Shown: piece after piece, positions 35,693-45,225 of the stretch | How positions within the stretch are numbered: position 1 is the first letter of the stretch | Layout: each line of letters opens with the position of its first letter | Assembly: GCA_964006375.1 (NCBI GenBank) | Contig: OZ023267.1 | Span: 87,363,406 to 87,427,405, forward strand | Length of the DNA: 64,000 nt | Source: Tillus elongatus | Lineage: Eukaryota > Arthropoda > Insecta > Coleoptera > Cleridae | Direction of reading: 5' to 3' | Program-made: the position numbers and the translations under genes | The notes under the pieces: model-generated | The model's input: only the letters and a program-made list of their open reading frames with translations | Told to the model about the DNA's origin: nothing | The model's database searches: none

Positions 35693-38600
35693 CTGCAATA
35701 CGTAAATTTCTTAAATGTGCTATCGTCTGTTCGTCATTTTTATGATTTATTAAAATAGCTTTGTTATGTTCTAATAGGGATATTATTGAGTACGGTCCTG
35801 AAAATGGGTTTTTATGTTTTTTATAAAAGCCTGGTGGTATCTTTTTATAGACAATATCACCTTCCTTGAACGGTTGGTTCGTGTTTTTATTTGTCCGTTG
35901 TAACGTTTTTATTTTTGAATTCTCTATCCTGCTTCTGACTATCTCGTAAATAATTTGCATTAATTCTTTATGTTGTACGTTGTATTCCTGTGTAATTATG
36001 ACTTCCGGGTCATAGTTAAACATTTCGGGTATGTAGCCAAATATTAAATCAAAAGGTGGTTTTAGTGTCTGTGAGTGTATTGTCGAGTTGTAAGCGAATA
36101 TACAATATGGTATTAAGTCTATGGGTTTCATATTTTTAAATTTCATTTTGAATAATCGATAATGTTCAATAATCGTGCTGTGAAATCTTTCGATAGGTCC
36201 ATTGGATGTTGGGTTTTGCGGTGTTGTTATATGTAACTCTATCTGATATGTTTCTAATAGTTCTTTAATTACCTGGTTTGAAAACTCCGTACCTGGGTCT
36301 GCGATTATTATTTTACACGCTCCATACTGTGAAAAGTACTTGATCAAGTTTTTTGCAATTTCCGTAGCACTTTTACTTTCTATTGGAAATGCTTGGCCAA
36401 ATTTACTAAATGGATCTATAATTGTTAGGAAGATAGCTTGTTCAATTTGGAATGTGTCAATGTGTAATATCTCTAATGGTTTAGATGCTGTGGGGGTGTG
36501 CTCCAATGCTATTTGTACCGGGTTCCTATTGTATTTGCACGTTTTGCATAATTCGCAATTTCGTACATATTCCTCTATATGTTTCTTTAAGTTGGGATAG
36601 TAGTATATTTTCTTCATTCTTAGGTAAGTCTCCTCAGCCCCGCGATGGTTACTCTTCCCCTCGTGATATTTCGTTATAGTCTCGGTTAATTCGTCCTCGT
36701 TAATTTCAATCCTAATTTCCAGACATCTATAAAATTTGGGTGATTCTACGTTATTAAAGTTTTTATTGATTGCCGAACTTACTAGTTCGTAATCTTGTTC
36801 ATTTACAAAAATGCAATAATATTTCCTTTGTGGTAAACAGTATTCTTTTATAAATTTCTCTATCTGATCCGGTTTATTTAAATTGAAGTTTGCATAGATG
36901 AAATTTCTTTTATCTCTTCTGACTGAGAATATGTCCGGTTTATCCGTATTTTTAAAAACTATCTGATTGGTTTTGCTGTTAACGATTTCTTCCTCGAGTA
37001 TTGGTATGCCTGGTGCCGAATACGAATCCGCATTCGAGTTTGCTGTGTCGTCATCGTCAATTTCTATGATTTCTTCCTCTTCGTCGATATTATTCGCCAT
37101 TGACTGATTATCTATGTCTAGTGGGTTTATTTCTACTCTGGACAGTGCATCTGCCGCGCAGTTTAGCTTTCCTTTTTTGTATTCAATTTTAAATTCATAT
37201 TCTTCTAATTTTAATCTCCAACGGAGCAATTTTGAATTTGGTTCTTTCAACGAAAATAACCATTTTAAAGGTTTATGGTCCGTGTATATAGTGAATTTCC
37301 TTCCGTATAAGTATGGTCTAAAATAGTTAGTTGCCCACACGATGGCTAATAATTCTTTCTCGATTGTGCTGTACCTGGATTCGGTGTCGTTTAATGTCCG
37401 GCTGGCGTAAGCTATCGGGTGATCCGCATTGGGTTCGCCTTGGCTTAATATTCCGGCTATTGCTACGTTTGAAGCGTCGGTTGTTAATATAAAGTCTTTA
37501 GAAAAATCCGGTGATATAGGTACAGGTGAATTCATTAATATGTCTTTACATGAGTTAAAGGCAGCAATATATTCTTCGTCGTTCACGTTTATCTTCGAGT
37601 TTTTCCTTAAACATTTTGTTAGTGGTTTCGTAACGTGTGCGAAGTTTTCTATGAATTTACGATAGTATCCAACTAATCCTAGGAATGATTTTATTTCCTT
37701 TGGGGTTTTAGGTATCGGGAATATCCTTATTGCGTCCAGTTTCTTTGGATTCGGACGGATCCCGTCTGGGCTGACCACGTGTCCTAAAAACTCGGCTTCC
37801 TTCCTTAGGAAATCGCTTTTGTCTAGCTGGATCTTTAAGTTGCTTTGCCTGAAGCGCTCGAATACTAGTTTTAGTTTCTCAAGGTGTTCCTGTAAAGATG
37901 TGGAGAAAACTATGACGTCATCCATATATACAAGGCATGTTTGTCCAATTAGACCTTCTAATACGTTCTGCATGAGCCTAGAAAAGGTCGCTGGAGCCCC
38001 AGATAACCCGAACGGCATCCTGGTGTACTCCAATGGCCTGTATCGGTGGTAAACGCTGTTTTTTCTATGTCCCTGGGGTCCATTTCAATTTGGTGATACC
38101 CAGAGATCAAATCGATCGTCGAAAAATATTGGGCTCGCCCAATTTTGTCCAGTATTTCATCAATTTTGCGGATTGGGTGTCTGTCCGGTATTGTTTTTTC
38201 ATTTAGTTTCCTATAGTCCACCACAATTCTCCATTTTTGTTTATTTGACTTGTCCATTTTCTTTGATATAACCCAAATAGGTGAGCTATATGGGCTGTGG
38301 CTTTTCCTAATGATTTTTTGTCTTAACATGTCATTTATTTGTCAGTCTACTTCCGGTTTATGTACGTACGGGTATCCATATAATTTAGAATGGACAGGTA
38401 TGTCGTCTGTTGTCCTTATTCTATGTTTTATCGCATTTGTGTGCGTCAATGGTTCGTTTTTATTTAAAAATATGTCCTGATATTCTGATAATAAACTAAA
38501 TAACAATTGTTTTTCCTCGTCATTTAATTCTCCTGTATCTTTTTGTTCAATTAAGACATTCTCATTATTAATCCGTTTTTGATTACGCCCCGTATCGTAA

Positions 38601-39271
38601 GTGTTTAAATTATTAATATGAGTTGTACTAGAATTATTATTTTGTATAACTACTGGTGCAAACGGACTTCTCCTTTGGCTATATCTGGTTTCAGATGCAT
38701 ATTGTTTATTTAATCTGCTGAATGGCCTATCTCTTACATTATAAGCTTGGTTATTATTTAGTACGTGATTAACTGTCTCAAGTTCTTCATTACGTATGAA
38801 ATACTACTGGGTTATTATATTTTTTAAATGTAAACGAGTCTCGGGTAGCTTTAAACCATCTGCGTTGGCTTCTGTTTGTCCCGATCGACTTACGCTAAGA
38901 TCAGTGAATTTTATTGGTATAATATTCTTGCCTATATACAGTTTGTGCTCCTTAAAATCTATTTTAGCTTCGTTTCGTTTCAGAAATTCCATCCCAATCA
39001 ATCACGAAAAAAATGTGTTAAAGTTGAACAGGCAGAACTCTTGTATTTCCTCTGAAATCGATTTAAGTTTAATACGTGCACGCTTACAGTGCTTCGAAAT
39101 GCGTATGGTAAAATCATGCGTAAATATGTTTTTTGGGAACTTATAATATGCTACAGCAGGATTCAAAAGATTTTTTGAAGATCCTGAGTCTAACAAAAAT
39201 TTACCTGATATTTCGTTTAATTCTATATACGGTAACTTACATAATGTATTCATATTATTTATATCTATCAC
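35673..39271 (-). pseudogene. pol: pol: protease, reverse transcriptase, RNase H, integrase
   Basis: The start (39,271) overlaps the end of gag by four bases. The protease has KFLLDSGSSKNLL near 39,180. The reverse transcriptase has [18 protein letters not shown] near 38,290, [19 protein letters not shown] near 38,110 and the catalytic LVYMDDVIVFS near 37,920. RNase H has FILTTDASNVAIAG near 37,485. The integrase has a zinc head (ELCKTCKYNR, Cys pair) near 36,545, then LHIDTFQIEQ, IIIADPGTEFSNQ and NGPIERFHS carrying the D, D and E. In-frame stops lie at 39,002, 38,804 and 38,342; a one-base frameshift near 38,040 separates the first reverse transcriptase motifs from the remaining 786 open codons. 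Confidence 0.93.
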
Positions 39272-40488
39272 GGTTCTCTCGTTGAGGGCCCTGCAGTGGG
39301 AAAATTTCGCTGTTGGATATCGTATTCCTCGGCTGGCGAATTTTCGTAATTTAATTCTTCGTTTACATAATTTAAATCGTAATTTGTTGCATTTACTTCG
39401 TTTTCATTAAATTCTATATTATTTACGTGAGCTGCTCTCCTTGGTAATGATAGTCTAGTGTTAGAACTATCTACTTCCATTGGTTCGTGATAATTTCTGT
39501 TAGCATTATGGTTTACATTGGGTCGACCCGGTTGATTATTGAAGTTGGGTCTCCTAAATTGACTCGAAAAATTTTGCCTTGGTACAAAGTGTTGATTTTG
39601 TCTAGGCTGGAAATTTGTGTGATTGTTTTGGTTATTATGTTGTTGAAATGGTCTAAAGTTTGTTTGGAAAGGTCTCTGAAATTGTACATTCTGAAAAGGT
39701 GGGTTATTTTGTCTCTGAAAGAACGTACGGTTTTGTCCTTCTAATTTATTACTATTACTGAAATTCTTATTTATTGTTTTATCTCTATAATCGAAATTTT
39801 CCTCTGCGAATACGAATTTCAAGGCTTGTTCTATGCTCGAAGGTCCTTGACTACGCAAGACAAGCCCTAACGGATTGCGTAACCCTCCTAAGAACGCTTT
39901 TAATGTTTGATTCTGGTATATGTCTTTCTTAATTAATCGCACGCCTTCATTTTGCTCGTTAGCTATTAAACTTGAGATGAGCAATTGCTCTATATGACGG
40001 CATCTATTCGCGAACGACAGTGCGTCTTCAGCATTACGCTGTTTCAAGGTTAACATCTCCGCTAGTAAACTATGATCATCTCTTTGGTCTGAAAAATTCT
40101 GAACAATGGCCTCTCTCAGGTCTGCCCACGTATTGATTATCTTTGTATTTACTATAAGCCGGGCTGTTCCCGTTAGTTTAGTTTGAACATAATTTAGCAA
40201 GAAGTGATTCATATACAGATTCTCATTTGGCACGTAGAACTGATTCATGACCAAGTCACATGCCTTTAAAAAGTTGCCTACGTTGGCTGGTTGCCCGTCG
40301 AACTCGGGAATAGCTTTTAAGAAAAATTCTTTGAATTGGTCTGTCATGTTGCTACTATTACTACTCTTATTAATATTTGAATAATTTACTGTTCTGTTAT
40401 TGTCGCTAATGCTGATTGATCTAAATCTATACTCTATGTTACATAAACTTTGTGATTCTTCCCCTGAATCAGACATATAACGTTTCAA
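39268..40488 (-). CDS. gag: gag polyprotein of the errantivirus-like element
   Basis: An open frame of 406 residues from the Met at 40,488. Residues 50-220 form the capsid-type region (FFLKAIPEFDGQPANVGNFL, then VQTKLTGTARLIVN, TWADLREAIVQNFSDQRDD and RCRHIEQLLISS). Residues 255-345 are Asn/Gln/Phe/Arg-rich (FQRPFQTNFRPFQQHN) and lack CCHC zinc knuckles, as is usual for gag in this group, where basic tails bind the RNA. The stop overlaps the start of pol in an ATGA-like arrangement, consistent with programmed frameshifting. The frame is intact. Confidence 0.9.
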   Translation of the reverse strand: MKRYMSDSGEESQSLCNIEYRFRSISISDNNRTVNYSNINKSSNSSNMTDQFKEFFLKAIPEFDGQPANVGNFLKACDLVMNQFYVPNENLYMNHFLLNYVQTKLTGTARLIVNTKIINTWADLREAIVQNFSDQRDDHSLLAEMLTLKQRNAEDALSFANRCRHIEQLLISSLIANEQNEGVRLIKKDIYQNQTLKAFLGGLRNPLGLVLRSQGPSSIEQALKFVFAEENFDYRDKTINKNFSNSNKLEGQNRTFFQRQNNPPFQNVQFQRPFQTNFRPFQQHNNQNNHTNFQPRQNQHFVPRQNFSSQFRRPNFNNQPGRPNVNHNANRNYHEPMEVDSSNTRLSLPRRAAHVNNIEFNENEVNATNYDLNYVNEELNYENSPAEEYDIQQRNFPTAGPSTREP

Positions 40489-40682
40489 TACAACACATAT
40501 AAAAAATTGGAAATGTAAAATGGGATAGCAGTAAACTTACCATAATACGATGGTTGCTGCTTCCATTTGGCTCTGCTTGGCCACTACTTCTGCTTTAACT
40601 TGGCTCTGCTTGGCTCGAATTGGTTATTAGGCGTCGATACGCTTAAAAATCGATATGCTTTCGGTTTTCTAACCAATACTAA

Positions 40683-40693
40683 CGACTGCGCCA
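40683..40693 (-). promoter_or_regulatory. primer-binding site, tRNA-Ser type
   Basis: TGGCGCAGTCG begins at the last base of the 5' LTR. It is complementary to the 3' end of a tRNA-Ser acceptor (CGACTGCGCCA), the primer known for the 17.6/297 subgroup. Confidence 0.75.
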
Positions 40694-41112
40694 CTTAACT
40701 TCACGGTTAAGACGTTTGAATTTTTAAAACAATTTATTTAATACTTTGAACAATCAATACTTAATTACTTAGTTACAAAAAATGAATAATATATAATACT
40801 AAAAATAAGACGATCAACCTACATGTAATCCAAAGTCTCTGCACTCGGTGTGCTAATGACTGACTCGGAACAAGAATGAACGGTTCTACCTCTGTGATTA
40901 GCCTCTTTATAGTCTTCCCTCCAGGCGTGGCACTATTGTCTCTGGATAACAAGGAATCTGCTGATGTTGATTCTCACAGAGACATTCCGTTCTACTTGCA
41001 CTTTGAACCTGCAAGTTCTTGGCTCCGTTAAGACGGCGGCTGACTCAGCGGTTCTTACCGTGGGAAGGCGACATTGTATTATAATGGGCCATTGTTTGGG
41101 CTCCATTTATCT
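40693..41112 (-). repeat. 5' LTR of the errantivirus-like element
   Basis: A second copy of the LTR (420 bp), about 98.8% identical to the one at 33,553-33,970. As 5' LTR it would drive transcription leftward, from the TATA-like ACTATAAAGAGG near 40,910. Confidence 0.95.
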
Positions 41113-41116
41113 CGCG
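41113..41116. repeat. target-site duplication of the errantivirus-like element, right
   Basis: CGCG, pairing with 33,549-33,552. Confidence 0.8.
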
Positions 41117-41197
41117 TAATAATTTCTGCCGAAGCGCCTTGTGGGAAGTTTTACGCCCCCTTCTCATTTGCTCGAAGTGTAACAAAAAAATTCGTCT

Positions 41198-41415
41198 CAA
41201 GGTCAAGACCTTGAAGTCGAAATCAAGATCAAGGCCATGTAAATTTTTGAGGTCAAGGTCGCCTAAATGTCTAAGGTCGTCAATCATTTCCAAGGTTGTC
41301 AACTTGAGGTAAAGTTATTCATTTGCGCAACATTCATTCATTGTTAGGTCGTCGTTGTGTGTGAACGCGTCAATTTGTGTGAACGAATCATTATGTGTGA
41401 ACCCCTCATAATACC
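41198..41415. repeat. CAAGGTC array, right part, and TGTGTGAAC triplicate
   Basis: CAAGGTC-like anchors run to about 41,305. TGTGTGAAC then starts at 41,357, 41,376 and 41,394, an 18-19-bp period like that of the left part. TGTGTGAACGCG also occurs directly left of the errantivirus-like insertion (33,541), so this was one array before insertion. Confidence 0.6.
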
Positions 41416-41602
41416 TGCCGAAGTTGAGAATGCATCCACCATCGTTCTGGACGATAAAGCTGTCGGCAACGTTCTACTCCAGGACCTGGAGGATGAAGAG
41501 ATGGAGGATGAAGAGCTGGAGGAAGAGTTGGAAGAAAGAGGAAGCTCTCTAAGACCTGAAGGAAGAAGAGATGCAACAAGAGGCGAATTGGGGGTTCGAT
41601 GA
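41357..41602 (+). CDS. hypothetical acidic ORF
   Basis: An 81-residue frame beginning in the TGTGTGAAC repeat, with a Glu-rich end (EDEEMEDEELEEELEERG). The acidic repeat comes from GAGGATGAAGAG triplets. It resembles acidic linkers in transposon-derived proteins but cannot be named; the first 15 codons are repeat-derived. Confidence 0.2.
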   Translation: MCERVNLCERIIMCEPLIIPAEVENASTIVLDDKAVGNVLLQDLEDEEMEDEELEEELEERGSSLRPEGRRDATRGELGVR

Positions 41603-41658
41603 TTTCGATATCAAGATGTTTTCCGATGACGATGGTTTCGTGGAAGGGAACTATATAG

Positions 41659-44309
41659 TAGGGTGGTTCGAAAAAAATCGATTTTTTTTCGGAATCGCGT
41701 TACGTCTTAAAAGTTGTAGTTTGGTATCCTCAATTGGGGAAAAATTAAAAAAATCTAAGTTGACATCTTCAGTTCGCGCATGAGGCTGAAAGTTTGAAAA
41801 AATATATTAAAAATTAATATTTTCAAAAAATAATAAAATCAGTTTTTTTGTAATTTTTTATTATGTAACAGCCATAAATTGTTAGTATATAGCGTAGTAT
41901 CAACCTAAAAAAACTTTTAGATGATATATTCTGTTCGCGCATGAGGTTTAAAATGTCAAAAACTGAACAGTAAAGCAGCAAGCGCTAAGTTGGCGCCGCG
42001 GCCGTCTCATTCTTATTCCACCGCCGACTTGTCTAGACAGTAGGCACATTCCAGTAGACAGTTCAAAGGCTCTGCTCTCACTTTGTCAGTCAGTTTTCGC
42101 TAAGCAAGCAGCTTCTTTAATTTGTAACTGTAAGTGAATCAAAAAGTGCAAAGTGTTTTACTTTGAGTGGATTCTTTTGTAAAGTTATTGGAGATTTTTA
42201 TACTCAGGTTTTGTTATATTGTTCTCCGTTCCCAATAATAAAACTTCTAAACGCTTAAGTGTTTGTTCGTTTTTCGGTGCACCAAAAGCGTTAATTCAAA
42301 GTGTTTTACCCACATGTGTTACCACATGTGCAGATGTTTTGTTAGCTTGTTTTGAAAAAACATCAAAATCTGTAAAAAACGAATCTTTTTCAAAGATTTC
42401 AGATTGCATTGCTGCTCAAATAGAAGAACTTTACTGTAAAGCTTCTATACCAACGGTCAGTCATGAAAGTATTGTTAAATTGATAAAGGATCACCATAAT
42501 AAGTACTACACTTTAAGAAAGTCACTTAGTCGTGAGAAAGATAAAATTAACTTCAAGACTAAACCCAATCACTTTGTTAATGAAGCGAAGTCCAAACTTT
42601 TTGATGTTGCTTCCTGAAAATGTGTATTTTGAATTTTGCGTGTTCGTGTGGTAAGAAACCTATCTCTTGTAGCTGTAAAGTAATTATGGATTGTAAATGT
42701 GGTAAAGGAAATAAGTTCTCTATTATTGAGAGAGAGAGTTTTTGTACGACCAGCGAAATGGCCGTTTAAAATATATTGGCACTTTGGATAGAGTAGAGAC
42801 TAATAATATCGCAAAAAGAAATAAAAGAATGCAAAGTGAAAAGAAAAACGAGATTGCTGAACCTGATATTAAAGCTGACAAAAGAGATACTCTTATAAAT
42901 TCTGCCTAAAATAGCCAGTTTGAGAGTCACGAAGCAAAATGTGACAGTTTGCCCTCAACATCGCAAATGCGAATTAAGCTTCCTACAACAGGATTAATAA
43001 GCGATAGATATGGGATATACGAGAGGGCCACTGCTGCTGTTGCTTCCTATGTTTTGCAAGATGTAGGCACGATAAATTGAGGAGATATGTCTCTATAAAT
43101 AAATAAGAGTAAGATCAGACGAGAAAAACATAAAATTCGATCCTTTTTACAATCAGACTCTCCAATTGTAGAGTTACAAAGACTGTAGTTTGACGGGAGA
43201 AAAGATAACACTTATTATCATGAAAAGAATGGTAACAAAATGTATCGCAGATTAAAGAAAGAGGAGCACATAGCTTCGTTTAAGGGCCTGGTGGAAAGTA
43301 TCTGGAACATTTGACACCTCAAAGGGCCACTAGAAGTGAGATAGCTAATAGCATCTTTTGCTATTTAGAAAACAATAACTTTGATTATGTTAAGCTTGTT
43401 GCAATTGGATGTGACGGAACAGCAACTAACACAGGATGGAAAACAGTGTTATTCATAACCTTGAGCTTAAACTTGGTCGTCCTTTACAATGGTTTATATG
43501 TTTATTACATTTCAACGAACTTCCGTTCAGAGATTTGTTTGAAAGTGTATATGGTGATACTACAGGACCCACAAGTTTCTCAGGAAAAATTGACAAAAAA
43601 TTGACTGTCTGTGAAAAACTCCCTATTGCTAATTTTGAAGCGATTAATAGTGAGGAGATAAATGTGACCAAAACTGACTTAAGTTAGGACCAACAGTATT
43701 TACTTATCATTTGTCGAACAGTCAAGACAGTAGAGTGTGCGCTAGGTCCCGCTGTGAAAGATCTTGGTCCTCTTAGTAACTCTAGGTGGTTACCTTGTGC
43801 ATATAGGATCTTAAGACTATGTATTTCTGAAGTAAAACCTTCTAACGAAATTAAACTGCTGGTCAGCTATATTATGAAGATATACGCTCCAGTATGGTTT
43901 TGAATTAAAATGCATCCCTCTGTAAAGTTTGGAGCCGTTCACGTGTTTAAATTAGTACAGAAGACAAGACAGCTGCCCGACAGGGTACGAAAAATAATTG
44001 ATTCTGTCATTCAGAGGGATGTGTATTTTTATCATCCCGAAAATCTTTTACTTTTAATGGTATAGATGAGGGAGTGCACGTAAGGCAGCTAACTTTTCGA
44101 AGATTGCTAAAAGCAAGAAAACAAGAACCAAAAGGGTTGTGTTAAAGACTGCAATATTATCGTCCACATCACGAAACTACAATCTAGATACATACTCGCT
44201 AGGTTAATAAGTTATTGTTTTAGATTTCAAAAATTGAAAGAAAATTGTCATAATTTAGCTCCCCCATTCTTACAAGCGTATTTTAGTGAATTTAAAAAGA
44301 ATCACTAAC
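41659..44309 (+). mobile_element. DNA transposon remnant with TAGGGTGGTTC end
   Basis: A terminal-repeat-like sequence TAGGGTGGTTCGAAAAAAAT starts at 41,659, followed by a leader containing GTTCGCGCATGAGG twice (about 41,771 and 41,937) and then the transposase-like pseudogene. I did not find the matching right end before unrelated repeat sequence begins near 44,310, so the element is probably truncated. Confidence 0.5.
42219..44309 (+). pseudogene. transposase-like protein, insect multi-copy family
   Basis: The N-terminus (42,219-42,617) reads MFSVPNNKTSKRLSVCSFFG. A zinc-type cysteine cluster follows in another frame near 42,616-42,715 (ACSCGKKPISCSCKV, CKCGKG). The core has VKLVAIGCDGTATNTGWK near 43,400, RPLQWFICLLHFNELPFRDL near 43,470 and TGPTSFSGKIDKKLTVCEKL. 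The end is LAPPFLQAYFSEFKKNH just before the stop at 44,307. These motifs, in this order, belong to a protein found in many copies in arthropod genomes and normally called uncharacterised. A DDE/RNase H-fold transposase role is inferred; I cannot assign the superfamily. Numerous stops and frameshifts. Confidence 0.6.
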
Positions 44310-44319
44310 GGGGAGATCG

Positions 44320-44480
44320 ATAAGTTCATTAGCCAGGAAAATCGGACAAGTTTTTTCTAGAAAATCTTTGTATCTCCAAAAATAACAAAGCTATGGCAAC
44401 CAAATTCCGTCCTCAGCTTTATGTTCTTAAACTTACCTTAGGTGCAAAAATTCAGATCTGCAAGTTTAAAGGAAAAATTT
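44320..44480. repeat. dispersed noncoding repeat related to 10.6-11.0 kb
   Basis: Shares CCAGGAAAATYGGACAAG and the 'AACAAAGCTATK...AAATTYSG' arrangement with the block near 10,680-10,780, same orientation. Confidence 0.4.
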
Positions 44481-44591
44481 ATAGACATTAAAAAAATATT
44501 GGGTGCTACTGATGACCAGAGAAATGCACAAAACCAAAATATTTTGTGTGGATAACAAAATCTATTGCATATTACAGACAAAGACTGATGC

Positions 44592-44770
44592 CCAGATTTA
44601 CAAAGCTTGATTAAACATTTAACGGCCGGTTAATCAAGGCTTCAGACGACCAATCACAGCTTCAAAATATTTGGTTGTCATGGCAAAAACCCGAATCATT
44701 GTGACTGGTCGTCTAAAGCCTTGATTAACTAACCGGCCGTTAAATATTTATTCGAGCTTTGTGAAACTGG
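44592..44770. mobile_element. MITE, 179 bp with long inverted ends
   Basis: Ends CCAGATTTACAAAGCTTGA and its near reverse complement ...GCTTTGTGAAACTGG. The arms continue through ATTTAACGGCCGGTTAATCA and GGCTTYAGACGACCARTCAC, about 75 nt each, around a short centre. No coding sequence. The target duplication is unclear. Confidence 0.8.
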
Positions 44771-45059
44771 ACATAACGCCAAAGGTCAAGAAATAACAGA
44801 AAAATTACTTTGAAAATTTTATAGTTTTTCTTCTTAAAATGTCCAAGTCGCGATTTGAAGCGTCAAAATTTGCCAGTTTTAGAGGGAGAACCCAAAGCAA
44901 ATACGGGTTATGTAGAAGAAATGTCATAATAAATGTGCTTTGCAACGCCTAAGTTACAGCTTCAACCATCATTGTCTTCCATTTTCCTGAAATATTTGCA
45001 ATAAATTCATTTCAAATAGACCCCTTCTCTGATGATTTGACGGCAGTTTCAGTTATAGA

Positions 45060-45225
45060 GTTTGTGGATTAATAGTCTATATTTTTTGCGAATTTTCGTA
45101 GAAAAAATTCGTTATTGAGAAGATGGCGACTATAGATTTTTTAAATATTTCTTCAGAGGAGTGCGAACTAGGTCCACCTGGGATCAATTTAAGTTTTTAC
45201 ATGTTTACATATACACCGGCTGATC
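45060..45225. repeat. dispersed repeat, partner of 8.2-8.7 kb
   Basis: GAGTGCGAACTAGGTCCACC... to ATATACAC (45,158-45,215) aligns with 8,649-8,703. Confidence 0.5.

Larger units (their letters stand above)
33553..41112 (-). mobile_element. errantivirus-like (gypsy group) endogenous retroelement, complete
   Basis: Two LTRs (418 and 420 bp; five substitutions and one 2-bp indel between them) enclose gag, pol and env on the minus strand. A CGCG duplication flanks it, a tRNA-Ser-type primer site follows the 5' LTR and a purine tract (AAAAAGGTGAGG, 33,971-33,982) precedes the 3' LTR. The small LTR divergence marks it as a recent insertion compared with the other elements here. gag and env are open; pol has three in-frame stops and one frameshift, so this copy cannot move by itself. 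Confidence 0.95.

Noticed and set aside
36340..38052. Several plus-strand frames of 64-86 residues
   Set aside because: Antisense of pol; the minus-strand domains are unambiguous.
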